Below, piece by piece: positions 18,997-29,739 of a stretch of DNA of 64,000 nucleotides (positions within the stretch are counted from its first letter, which is position 1; every line of letters starts with the position of its first letter). Both the position numbers and the translations under genes were made by a program. Under the pieces are notes generated by a model. It had not been told where the DNA came from and did not search any database. It was given only the letters and a program-made list of their open reading frames with translations. The stretch covers positions 2,790,001-2,854,000 of the forward strand of contig JAGTXZ010000014.1 of the NCBI GenBank assembly GCA_018398575.1, in the 5' to 3' direction. Origin of the DNA: Ampelomyces quisqualis (Eukaryota; Ascomycota; Dothideomycetes; Pleosporales; Phaeosphaeriaceae).

Positions 18997-21178
18997 ATGG
19001 CTTCCTTGGCCATTAGACTATCTCATGCCTTCCAAGTCACTGTGTGGTTTCTAGCGCACGACACTTTATTTTTCTCCACGGCTGTCGACGCCCAGTCTGC
19101 AAGGACCTTTCGCTTGAACCCTGTCAGCAACTTTTGTTCAAGATGGTGTGAGTGGCACTTATCGTTTCCAGTCGTCTGCGCCATATGCCGTCTTTGTCTT
19201 GTTTCTGGCTTACTCGGTGTTGAGTAAATGCTAATAGGTCTCAATCATAGGGTCACATTCTGTGGTGAAAAATGACATGCTCTACATCGACAGTGGCGTG
19301 CAAAAATGGAACGGCACTGATTTCAGTGAGCCAATTATTGGTATCAACAGCTACATGATAACGATAGCTCTGAATCATACATGGGACTGGAAGACAAACA
19401 TCACGGTTGAAGCACAAGCCAAGAATGTGACAAATCCAAACACGGGCACACTGCCTCCGAGCCAGATGCGGGGTCACATGTTCCATGGTCCAGCCAGCAA
19501 GGCCGAAGTGTATGTTTATGGCGGTACGACATTCATGGGCAACCAGTCTTTCGAGGCCTATGCATGGCCAGACTCTTCCGCATATCCTTTGTGGTCCTAC
19601 AACTATGGATCGAACTATCCTTGGGGTCAGTACTCGGGCTCGACACAATGGATGCCAAACCACGGGGCTGGGGCTGAGGCAATTGATCAAGGTCTAGGGT
19701 TCTATCTCAATGGACAAATTGACTGGGGCACATCATCTAGGACGCTTGACACGTTTCCCAAGACTGAGGCTCTCTATATGCCGGTCAAAGGTATGGTGGT
19801 CCTTGATCTCAACACACGGACAACCAGGAATATCTCTACCTCTAAGCTGAGAGGTGGTGGACCGCGAGTGGGTGGTAGTATGGAGTACATTCCATCAGTC
19901 GGGGGGATGGGTGCGCTCATTGGACTTGGTGGCCAGATTCAGCCCAAGATGACTGGCGCATACGCCAATGTGAGCGAAGGAACACTGGTGGGTACTCGGG
20001 ACAGGTTCATTTTATGGAATCTGACAACATAGAAGGTTGATTTCGCTACAGTCGACATGTTCGACATCGACTCATACCTCCAGGACCCTTCAAGCAATGG
20101 AACTTGGTTTTCACAAAATACTACTGGAGACGTCCCCGCGCCACGTATTGACTTCTGCACCATTGTCATATCGGCGTCAGACGACTCTAGCCACCACATC
20201 TATCTCTACGGGGGCATTGATCCTATCACAAACACAGGTTATGACGATGTCTTGATCCTTACTATACCATCGTTCTCTTGGACTAATGTATGGCCCATTG
20301 GAGAGGCCCCGAGATGGGGACACAACTGCCACGTCGCCGGCAAGCGCCAGATGCTGACCGTGGGAGGCAACAACACCAATGGACTGACGTGCGACTGGGA
20401 AGTCAAAGGCGTCGCAGTGTGGGAGTTGAGCGCGTTGACATGGGGCAGTGTGTTCCTCACCAACCTGACCCACTATCAAATTCCACAGAGAGTGCTGGAT
20501 TTGACCGGCGGAACCCCGAACGGCAATGCTACTAAGAAAGATCCTGCTCTCGGCTGGACCGATCAAGGCTTGAAGACCGTCTTCTCTACGCCACGTAGAT
20601 CCCCCTCATCCAGCTCCAGCCCTACAGCATCTCCCTCCCCGAAGAAAATCAACACGGCAGCCATCGTAGGCGGCGTAGTCGGCGGCATCGCAGGTCTCGC
20701 CCTCATCGCCATGGTGGCCTTTTTCCTCCTCCGTCGCCACCGCAAAACTCAAGGCCCCCATGAACTCCACAATACTCCCTCCCCCACAGGTCACGAAATA
20801 GGCAAAGACATGAACCGCGTCGAACTCCAAGCCGTCAACGAAAACGAACCTGCAGAACTCTCTGGCCCAGATGCCACCGAACTCGAATCGCCACGACATG
20901 TGGTCGAGGCAGATGCCTTGTCCAGTACGTCGAGGGCGGAATTGTCAGGCACGACGACCGTGGCGGGCGCTGTGCTGGGCGTTCCGATTGTGAGGACGCC
21001 GGGAGACGAACTCCCCGAGCAACCGGTGTATACAGCGGGATTGAAGAAAATAGGGCGCGCGAGTGGGCGTGCGACTCGATTGCTGGGGCACGGTGAAGGT
21101 GCCGTGTCCATTTCCATGGTTAGGCCAGCGACAGCCAAGGACGAAAGCGCAGCACATACCAGGATGGATGTACTCTGA
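18997..21178 (+). CDS. Kelch-like secreted/plasma-membrane protein with C-terminal TM segment
   Basis: Three exons, 18997-19147, 19251-19987 and 20033-21178, give 677 residues. A signal peptide (cut near STAVDA-QS) is followed by NFCSRW and then repeated beta-propeller-like segments (KNDMLYIDSGVQKW, AEVYVYGGTTF, HHIYLYGGIDP, MLTVGGNNTNG). A Ser/Pro-rich stalk leads to a TM segment (AAIVGGVVGGIAGLALIAMVA), a basic stop-transfer RRHRK and a disordered cytosolic tail. Intron 1 (19148-19250) has GTGAGT and GCTAATAG. Intron 2 (19988-20032) is 45 nt, carries the only in-frame TAG, and ends CTGACAACATAG. The architecture is common for fungal surface proteins with galactose-oxidase/kelch ectodomains; a ligand or enzyme activity is unknown. 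Confidence 0.85.
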
Positions 21179-21655
21179 CGCGTTTCAAGGACGCGAATTC
21201 CTCACTGTACGGAAAAAAAATGCTGGATTACCCGGTGTATATGTATTGTTGCGGTTACACGCTTGTTGTAAGAAACGCCCGAGGGTTCGTGTCGTTGGAT
21301 CGAGCATGTCCTGCGTTAGTCACGTTTGCGCACTCCTCGCCCAACGGTGTTCTCTGCGAAGCGGTTTCTTTTCCGGACAAGAGTTTGAATCCGTGCCTGG
21401 ACTATTGATTTTTGACTGGCTGGGTGGAGCATGTACATCAGCATGGACGAGTGGTAAAAACACATTGAGAGATGTCACGAGTGTCATGGAGCCGTTGGGA
21501 ATTGGTATGGTATCGTTACTCAGTGAGCATACAGCATGTTTCAATATACAGTTCATACAACGCCCGCCTTTCATGCACCATCTAACGGGTATATATGCGT
21601 TGAAACAGGTTGTGAAAAATAATAGTCTTGATAAGACGAGTGCGAAAGAGGTGAC
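21179..21655. other. Intergenic between convergent kelch-like and DGK1 genes
   Basis: 477 bp containing the two 3' ends. Frames here are antisense extensions of neighbouring genes and are not supported. Confidence 0.5.
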
Positions 21656-22882
21656 TTATCCAAAGACCCTTAGAAACGCCCATAATCCCGCGCCACACAG
21701 CACGGGAATCGTGAGGTTATCATCCCATCCGAATAGATCAACAGCCTCGCTCGCGCTCGCAATGAACCCTGCTGCAACAGACATCGCGCCCAGCGCCCAG
21801 TATCCCGAGATACTCGCGTGCGCAACGTCGAGCGAGAGGGTTTCGCGGACCTGGTTTGGCAACGCAAGCGTGTCTTGGAATGCAAAGGCATGTTGGGCGT
21901 CATTATATTGCGAAAACGCTGGCCCGAGCCATCCCCACCACAGCGCTGCCGTGACGATGCCCGTGATGCAAGCAGCTATACTCCCCGCCAGACTCTTGCC
22001 CTTCCGAATCTGCGGCGTGTGCCGGCCCCACAGCCGCCCAAACGTACTCGCCGCCGTGTCGCACCAGCTCAGCAGTAGAATGGCCATGACGCCGACGTCC
22101 TTGGGGCAGAAGCGCATGACGAGCCATGCGCCCAGGAGGTATGAGATTACGCCGTTGTACCCGTCGACTTCAGACTCGCGCATCAGCGCGCCGAGACAAC
22201 GGATGTAGAAGCGGTTGATGCGCCAGTAGCGATGCCGCAGGACGTCGGTGAGGGCGATGGGGATGAGCATTGTGAGCAGGGTCGGGTGGATCGAGGAGGT
22301 TTGGATGCCCGAGGTGTAGAGCGCGAGGGTGAGAAAGCCGATTGAGACGTGGAGGATTTTGCGAGGGATTTCGTGTTTGTGGATCTATCGTTGTTGCATT
22401 AGCAAGACTGTTCGGTGACGAGTCGGAGAGTGGATGGGACGTACAAATGAGCGCCATTTCTGGTGAATAGGAATGAGGCCGAGAGGACTTGGACTCCGGC
22501 TCATTTCTCGCCAGATGTTCTTATTGGCTTGCGCCGGGGTCAAGTGTCCGTTCGACGTGCCGTTGGGCGTCAGCTCCAGACTCTTCCTCATTGCTCTCTT
22601 GCTGGCTAAGCCGCTCATTCGCCTCCTGCTGCCGATTCCTCCGCTCTCCAGTATCGGACTGCGACTCCTAGCTCTTGCGCGCTTTTCTGGATCTGAGCCC
22701 GACGAGTCCTCGTTGATTGGCAGTGGTGAGTTTATGCTGCTGCTTTGTTTATTCTTGCGCGTCGAGGAGCGCGTTACCGGGCCAAAGTAGCCATCTTTTC
22801 CGCTCCCGACCTCGGACGGTGTGGGTGAAGGAGATATGACGCGCGGGGTGCTCGGTATTTGGTACTGGCGGGACGACTCCAT
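21656..22882 (-). CDS. DGK1: CTP-dependent diacylglycerol kinase
   Basis: Two exons, 22882-22445 and 22384-21656, give 388 residues. The intron (22385-22444, GTACGT..GCTAAT..TAG) joins IHQKWRSF to IHKHEIPRKILHVSIGF, which is a hallmark of the Dgk1/cytidylyltransferase-like family. The first 146 residues are Ser/Pro/Arg-rich and probably cytosolic. The rest has several membrane segments (LTMLIPIALTDVLRHRYWR; YNGVISYLLGAWLV; ALWWGWLG). By family knowledge it uses CTP to phosphorylate diacylglycerol to phosphatidate at the nuclear/ER membrane, counteracting the phosphatidate phosphatase Pah1. Start choice: the Met at 22882 (MESSRQYQIPSTPR) is followed by better sequence than the further open frame to 23149. 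Confidence 0.9.
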
Positions 22883-23572
22883 GGCTGAGCGCCAGCAGGT
22901 AGGGAAGTAGGGGAGGGGAGGTGGGCGGATGACGCCGGATAGACGTGCGTGGGCCCGGGCTACTAGTAGGGCGACGTGGGCGAGCAGGCTCGGGGATTCC
23001 GGCAGAGTCGAGATGTGGCCGGAGAGATGAGGCTGAGTACCGTCAGCATCGGGTAAGTCCAGACACTCGTTGGTGGCAGCGAATTCGTCCGGACGGCGCG
23101 CATCTTCTGCGGGGGGAACAGGAGATGCCACAGTTGGTGCGGGCGACAAGCGGTCGAGGTCTTATCGGGAGGTGGGTAGGGGCCTGCTATGGTGTCGTGT
23201 TGGTCCGGAGGCAGGAACTCGTCATGTAATCATGCGCACACGGGTGGCGCGTGCGTGCGGGCATCGTGGTGTGGTGGAAGGCCGGCTTGGCAGCTTGCAC
23301 GTGACGATCGTGGCGCAGGGCCGGGATTCTGCCTAGCAAGGACAAGAACACTTTATATGGACGTCGAGACTCGAGATACTGGGGCATCCATCTGCTCGAA
23401 GCTGCGCATATGACGACAGTGACACACGCTGCAAGCTGCCCTATCCTTGGTCGAGTTCAAGTTGTGGCGCTGGCCAATCAGAGCGCGCGACAACTTTTCT
23501 GCTTGAGCAAAAGTTGGGCGCATCTTCAGCTCAGTCACGCTTCACAGAACCGCTCGACGCAATCCTCGCCAA
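22883..23572. other. Divergent intergenic region of DGK1 and SPB4
   Basis: 690 bp holding both promoters. The minus-strand frame running to 23149 is continuous with DGK1 but not protein-like. I see no separate gene. Confidence 0.5.
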
Positions 23573-25538
23573 ATGGCACCACAGACAAAGGTCGATCGTG
23601 CATTCAGCGCCTTGACGCCTGCGTTATCAGAATGGATCCTCGAGGCTGTAAACGCCATGGGTTTCGTGAAGACCACTCCCGTGCAGCATGCTGCCATTCC
23701 CATGTTCATGAAGAACTCTGATGTTGTCGTAGAGGCTGTGACTGGCAGCGGCAAGACTCTTGCGTACGTCCATAACAACCCTCAAGTGAAACGCTAGTCT
23801 CATACTCATCAGATTTTTAATACCCATCGTTGAGCGCCTACTTCGCCTCGATGCTCCCACCAAGAAGCATCACGTGGGCGCCATCATCATCTCACCAACA
23901 AGGGAGTTAGCAACACAAATACATACTGTGCTGTCATCGCTACTGAAGTTTCATGCACCATCAGCAGCCCTACTTGAGCCGGATAACGAAGATACCGACA
24001 TGGAAGACGCAGATGCGCCGCCTAAACCAGCTTTCCCTTCTGGCACTCTCAGAGCTATACCTCAGCTGCTACTCGGTGGATCTGTGACCCCTGCTCAAGA
24101 CCTCAGTGCATTCTTGAAGAAGTCGCCAAACATTCTTATTGGAACACCTGGAAGGCTGCTCGAACTGCTTCGTTCACCACACGTTCATTGTCCTCAGTCC
24201 TCGTTCGATGCATTAGTACTCGATGAAGCAGACCGATTACTAGACCTTGGCTTCAAAGAGGATCTGCAGAAAATCATCTCGCGTCTGCCCAAGCAGAGGA
24301 GAACAGGCTTGTTCAGCGCAAGCATGAGTGAGGCTGTCGACCAGCTCATCCGTGTTGGACTGCGCAATCCGGTACGTATCGCAGTCAAGGTCAAAGCACG
24401 CGCTGCACCCAACGGCGCGACCGGCGAAGATGGCAAAGTCGAGGATAAGCGAACACCGGCCAGTCTCCAGATGTCCTACCTCGTTACACCGCCGTCGCAC
24501 AAAATACCTGCCATGAAGAACATCCTGGCGGCATTACGACCACAACCGCAGAAGTCAATACTGTACCTTGCTACATGCTACTCGGTGGACTATTTCCAGC
24601 ATGTCCTGCCTGTCGTTCTGCAGGGTTTCAACATTGTGCCCCTTCATGGCAAACACCCGGATAAGGTACGACGGAGAAACTTCAACAAATTTGTCGACAG
24701 CGTGACGCCGTCTATTCTCCTCACCACGGATGTGGCGGCGCGGGGACTTGACATTCCTGCGGTAGATCTTGTATTTCAACTGGATCCACCAAGTGATCCC
24801 AAGACTTTTATTCACAGATGCGGTCGCGCTGGACGAGCGGGAAGGCGGGGCTTGGCGGTCACTTTCCTCACACCTGGGCGAGAAGAGGACTATCTCGAGT
24901 TTCTGCAAGTCCGTCAAACGCCGGTCACCCCTTTGAAGACGCCCGAAATCACAACCACATCAGAAGAGGCCGATGCCGTCACCTCGAAGATCAGGAGGCA
25001 GGTTAGAGAAGACCGTGCGCTATTCGACAAAGCTCAGCGTGGCTTTGTGTCCTGGGTTCGGGCTTACAGCAAGCACACTGCGAGCTCTATCTTCCGCGTC
25101 ACAGATCTCGACTGGACAGAGCTGGGGAATGCGTGGGGCTTGCTCACATTACCGGGTATGCCAGAATTGAAGAAGTGGGAAGGCGACCGTAGACTTGGAA
25201 TTGAATTAGACTTGGCAACGTACGCATATAAAGACAAGGCGCGCGAGAAGCAGCGACTCGAAGAGCTCAGTCGAGAGAAAGAGGAAGGTTCCAAGAAGAA
25301 GCAGCACAAGAAGGAAGATAGAGAGAAGTCGGCATGGACCGAGCAGAAAGAAAGCAAGGCGACCAAAGAGCTACGGAGGGAGAAGAAGAAGGCAAAGCGC
25401 GAACATGAGCGCGTGTCTAAGTTGAGTGAAGAGGAGAAGAAGGAGGAAGAGAGAATACAAGGCATGATCCAGCAGATGCGGAAGAAAGTCGCAAAGCAAG
25501 AGGCGGAGGACGCGGATTTCGAGGGATTCAGTGATTGA
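23573..25538 (+). CDS. SPB4: ATP-dependent DEAD-box RNA helicase Spb4
   Basis: Two exons, 23573-23763 and 23813-25538, give 638 residues. The intron (23764-23812, GTACGT..CAG) splits the Walker A region and joins TGSGKTLA to FLIPIVERLLRLDAPTKKHH. Motifs: Q motif and TPVQHAAIP, SGKT, PTRELA, IGTPGRLLEL, VLDEADRLLDLGF, SAS in place of SAT, TDVAARGLDIP and HRCGRAGRAGRRG. A long Lys/Glu-rich coiled C-terminus follows (EKQRLEELSREKEEGSKKK). This arrangement and the VERLL..KKHHVGAI block are typical of Spb4, a nucleolar helicase for 60S (25S/27S pre-rRNA) maturation. Confidence 0.93.
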
Positions 25539-26227
25539 GGCGCCCATCCCCAAGCGACCGGAGTCCGATTACATGGCCCAGCATACAACGTAAAAGACCC
25601 AGGAATATTAAGAGTGGCCCTCGATCGGGTGCCCAGGGTCCAGTCACGGGTTTTCGCAATAACCTATCACTCGCCTAGGATCTTCCGCCCTTTCTTTTCC
25701 ATATCTCTATATCAGACCCTCTTGTTCGATTGTCCTCAACGCCACGACTTGACTCTCGAAACAAGTGGCGAGTCAACATATCCCAAATAGAACAAGAAAC
25801 GAACATTGAATCAATCAGGCTGCTATCCGGGGCCGGATCGAGCGTGCGGAGCTGCGAATTAAGGTGACGTTGCAGAAAACTCTGGCCCTTCATGGCGAGG
25901 TCGAGGTGGTGAAGGAGCAGTACGTATCACTCGGTCTAGTTGGCGCCAATGAGTGGGACGCCAGGATCGAGGCGGAGGCTTTCGTGTGGCTTTTGGTCGT
26001 TGAGACTGATGACACGGCTGCATGACACTCGCACTATGTGAACCATGCAATACCAATCAGCTTCATTCTGGGAGCTTCCACGCACTCTACCTTACACTGA
26101 CCATGTGCACGTGAATCTGATGACTCACACGTGATCACAAACTACCCTTACTCGAACCTCAAGTTCAGCACTCACCCATTACACACACCATCTCATCTCA
26201 ACTCCCCATCCACCCTCAGCAAAGAAT
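25539..26227. other. Intergenic, promoter of the Thg1-like gene
   Basis: 689 bp. No credible coding frame. A cluster of CACGTG, TGACTCA and CACGTG lies at 26108-26133, close to the next start codon. Confidence 0.5.
26108..26133. promoter_or_regulatory. E-box / AP-1 / E-box cluster
   Basis: CACGTG at 26108-26113, TGACTCA at 26121-26127 and CACGTG at 26128-26133, about 95-120 bp upstream of the Thg1-like ATG. TGACTCA is the Gcn4/CPC1 (bZIP) consensus and CACGTG the bHLH core. Function is inferred from sequence only. Confidence 0.5.
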
Positions 26228-27054
26228 ATGGAGCAACCTTCTCAGCCACCCACCACCATGTCGCTCCCAGATCTTCCCCTCGCCACGCGCATGAAATCCT
26301 ACGAATCAGCCTACGACTTCACTCTCCCTCCCAACACGCCCATCATCCTCCGCCTCGACGGCCGCGGCTTCTCACGCTTCACATCGCACTTTGACCGACC
26401 CTTTGACCAGCGCATCCACTCCGCCATGACATCAACCTGCACATCCCTACTATCATTCTTCCCGCAAGCCAGCGTAGCATACACGCAATCCGACGAAATC
26501 ACGCTCGTATTCCCCTCAGGCGTGCAGAGCTTCAACGCGCGAGTGCAGAAGCTGGCGAGTCTAGCTGCGAGTTACACATCTGTGCAATTCAACAGACATG
26601 TTGCTGCAAGCCTCGCTGCGCGTCCTTGGCCACTTGTAAAAGGCGATGCAGATGAATTTCTTGGAACAGCGCATTTTGACGCGCGGTTCTTCGACGTGCG
26701 CTCGCTTGCTGAAGCGCTGAATTGTATCGTTTGGCGGTGCAGGAATGATGCGGTGCGGAATGCGATTAGTGGGTTCGCGAGGACGATGTTCTCGGCGGAG
26801 GAAATGCACGGAAAGAAGAGTGGGGAGTTGGTGAGATGATGAGGAGGGAGAAGGGAGTGGTGTTTGAAGAGGCGGTGCCGAAGTGGGCGGTTGAAGGGTG
26901 TTTGGCTAAGAGGGAGCAGTTTGAACATAAGGGGGTTAATGGGAAGACAGGGGAGGTGGAGAAGACGCTGAGGACGAGGGTCAGGGTTGAGGAGAGGGGG
27001 ATAAGGGAGTTTGGGGAAGAGGGGCTTAGGATTATTGGGGATAAGTTTTGGTGA
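26228..27054 (+). CDS. Thg1-like 3'-5' nucleotidyltransferase, disrupted by one-base frameshift
   Basis: Frame 1 (26228-26839) encodes 203 residues with RMKSYESAY, IILRLDGRGFSRFTSHF, YTQSDEITLVF, HFDARFFDVR, WRCRNDAVRNAI and MHGKKSGELV, then hits TGA. The next frame (from 26836) continues without a break in sense: MMRREKGVVFEEAVPKW to KFW at 27054. One missing base near 26832 explains it. The RLDGRGF Asp and QSDEIT acid residues are the two-metal catalytic site of Thg1 polymerases. The RMKSYE, TQSDEITL and NDAVRNAIS blocks look closer to bacterial/archaeal-type Thg1-like proteins than to the essential eukaryotic Thg1. Such proteins add nucleotides 3'-5' in tRNA repair. Either a sequence error or a recent pseudogene. 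Confidence 0.8.
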
Positions 27055-27950
27055 AGGTGGTGGTGAGGCTGCGAGTTGAATGAGACCTTGGATCTTCGAT
27101 TCGATCTTGCGGACATGCAATCGTTGCCTTTTACTTCTCCCGAGCTGTTACCTCTTCAGCTACATTGGAAGTGCCAATCTGTGTTTGGTATTTCACAGTA
27201 CTGAAGCGGTGGAAGTGCCAATCTGTGTTTGGTATTCACAGTACTGAAGCGGCAAAGTACTCTGCGCTACGAGGCTCACGGATTGAGCGTGCGACGTTAT
27301 TGCATGATTTACCTCACAGGATTGTGGATGTGTGTGGTAGCAAGCCGGTGGGAGCAATTGCATCTGCGAAGGCGGATAAGGGAAGAGTAAGAGACTTTGA
27401 GTCGCTGGCGGCGTTATACAAAAGGCCGACCAACTATACGATGATGTGAAGTTTATTCCAGAAAGAATGCATGGTGTGGTCTGACCGTGAGATGACGACC
27501 TCAGCACAAATCCCCCCTACAAACAACCACAGTCCTGGCTCCCGGCTTCTGACCATCTAACACTGCTCTGCAACAAACGGCATCTCCGACGCTTTGCCAC
27601 ACCCCCGAGTTTCGAAATCAGGCAAATGCTCAAGCGCCATGTCTGCGAATTCATCCAGAATCTTCGACCACACACCTGCTCTGCGCGCATGCAACTACCG
27701 CGATTTGGATGACGACAGTTCGTAGTGGTGACTATGATGTGGTTTCGTGTTGTTAGGGCGAAGTATCAAAATTCGATGAGGGAGGTCGATGGTGTGAGAG
27801 GCCAGCGAGTCTCACCAGCCACCGTTTCCACTTCAATCGCACCATTCATTCATTCACCTTTAGAGCGCTACTCTCCTGTTTATACGTTTTTGGTATTTTA
27901 TCTGCTTTTTAGTACCCCCTTCTACTCTACTACAAGACCAACCCGCCAAG
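27055..27950. other. Intergenic with a 44-bp tandem duplication
   Basis: 896 bp. The only clear structure is the duplication at 27166-27253. A 94-codon frame overlapping the duplication (27165-27449) is not convincing. TATA-like and CT-rich sequence precedes the broken secreted-protein gene. Confidence 0.5.
27166..27253. repeat. Two-copy 44-bp tandem repeat
   Basis: Copies start at 27167 and 27211, beginning GGAAGTGCCAATCTGTG and ending at CTGAAGCGG. They differ by one T in a TTT/TT run. No coding role is evident. Confidence 0.9.
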
Positions 27951-28203
27951 ATGCAATCCGCTTCCATCATCACCCTCCTCAGCACCGCGTCGAGCACTAG
28001 CGCACTTGACTCTGGAAACGATCCGCGTCCGTTCTCCGTCAAGGGAGAATGAGATACGTTTGTCGACTTGAACGCTGCGCTGCAGAGGAGCCGTGATCAG
28101 CAGTTCAATGCTTGTGCCAACGAGACGAACGCTGTGAATGTGGAGTTTGTGACCATGGAACAGCCTGAAGCTGATATTGATGATCGATCATGCGATATGT
28201 AGT
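27951..28203 (+). pseudogene. Broken small secreted protein gene
   Basis: From ATG 27951 the frame reads a hydrophobic, signal-like start (MQSASIITLLSTASSTSA), then LDSGNDPRPFSVKGE and a TGA at 28050-28052. The same frame continues as DTFVDLNAALQRSRDQQFN and ACANETNAVN to a TAG at 28201-28203. The downstream part resembles the RSCDQQFNACA block that I recall from many ascomycete secreted proteins, with the first Cys changed to Arg here. A stop plus a lost Cys suggests a small secreted protein decayed in place. The alternative is a stop-codon error or coincidence. Confidence 0.45.
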
Positions 28204-28376
28204 GAGACATACCCGCGAACATCGCCATGCATTGTGGCAGCTGGACATAGATCGGACAATGCAACAAGATCCTGATCTACAGTTCAATTGTGTTCTGTAT
28301 GATTCCGTAAATAGTGATGTACTCTTGAACGTGTTGCATGGCCAACATCATGCCTCGAAGGCATTACGCATGGTCC

Positions 28377-29739
28377 TCATGTTCGAGACAATCCTTTTTC
28401 TTTCTTGGCCACGTCTTGTCTCACATTGTCCTCCGTCTTCGGCAAACTCTTCAGACAAGGCGCATTGAACAATTTGCCGGACCAAGCACCTCTCGCAGTA
28501 CCAGCCGCGACCACGCACCAGAGAAGTGTGACAGTAACCGCGAAAATGGTACCGAGAACCTTGAAAAACAAGCTGGGAAAGATGTTTCCAAGTTCCATCG
28601 TAGACAGGGCCATGACGCCTAGTGGGAAGGTAAAACCCCACCATCCCATGTTGAACGGAAACGGTCGAGATTTCCAGATCGATGCGAGCGCGAAGCACAA
28701 CCAAGTAAGACCAAAAGCCCACATAATGAGAGCAATCAACACACCGTTGACGAAGAAGATATCGCCAGCAACAGGGAGGTCCGAGAAAAATCGAGTCGCG
28801 GGGAACGCCGTGCGACTGACATGTCCAAGATACGTGATAGCATACCCGCCCATGCCCAGCGGACCCAAAGGCAGAAACGAAGAAACAACAATTTCCCTAG
28901 GCGGCAGTTTGTGCAAAGCCAAGCGTGTGTAGTACATGACCAGCACCGTCATCGCAAGCGGTGTAGCCATACCCCACATAACATACGACGCCAGTATCGT
29001 TCCAAGAGCACTATCCGGATCAGGAAGATGTTCAGCGACTCTCGCGCCCGTTCCAGCTGCCACAATCGAAGCAGCAATAGGGAGTAGTTGAGCAGCGGTG
29101 ATGCGATCCAAGGCCTGCCTATGTGACGCAGAAATCAACAAGACTGTAAGCGAAATAGTCACCGCCACAGCAACAACTGAATCAACCATCCAACACACCC
29201 ACGCAAAAGTGACAGCCCACGGTCCCCAGTACGGAACACATAGCGAGCACCATGCGGAGATGAGCGTTGCGAAACCCATTGGTATTGTCCCGAGGAATAA
29301 GGAATTGACGCTATCCGCGATCATGACGGTCCAGATCTCGGGGTACACGGTGTAACGGAACACCGATATAAAAACCGCGCATGTAAACAAGATGGCGTTG
29401 AGCCCAAAGAATGCGACGGAGAGCCAGTAGAGCCAAGCTGCTTTGAAAGGTATGGCGATGAGTAGAAGAGAGACTATTCCTGTGCCCATGGTTACGCTGA
29501 ACCAGGAGGGAGAGAAGTTGCGGACTATTCTGCGCCAGCCGACCTGGATGTTTGATCAGTTCGTCAAGTAGGTCATATGGATAGGGACACATTACATCGT
29601 ATTTCGTCAATCCTGCTGACGCCACGGTAGTTTGCGAACTTCCAGATAAAGCTTCATTTCCACGTGACCTGTGTTGTGCAGCAGGCGCTGTCAATGCCGG
29701 ATTGTCCGAGGCTATGCGGTCCAGCTCGTAGTCATCCAT
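28377..29739 (-). CDS. SSU1: Sulfite efflux pump, SLAC1/TDT family
   Basis: Two exons, 29739-29596 and 29543-28377, give 436 residues. The intron (29544-29595, GTAATG..CAG) joins GLTKYD to VGWRRIVRNFSPSWFSVTMG, a signature of fungal Ssu1. About ten membrane helices are visible, for example GIVSLLLIAIPFKAAWLYWL, FAWVCWMVDSVVAVAVTIS, MWGMATPLAMTVLVMYYT and WWGFTFPLGVMALSTMELG. By family knowledge it exports sulfite across the plasma membrane and confers sulfite tolerance. A 10-bp palindrome GTCACGTGAC sits about 275 bp upstream. It belongs to the same superfamily as malate transporters, but the RRIVRNF..WF block favours Ssu1. Confidence 0.92.

Noticed and set aside
21063..22208. 381-codon plus-strand frame
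   Set aside because: It is largely antisense to DGK1, whose spliced product matches its family.
26825..26840. An intron to explain the Thg1-like frame break
   Set aside because: The conserved sequence is continuous with only a one-base shift; removing a GTGAGA-started intron would delete conserved residues.
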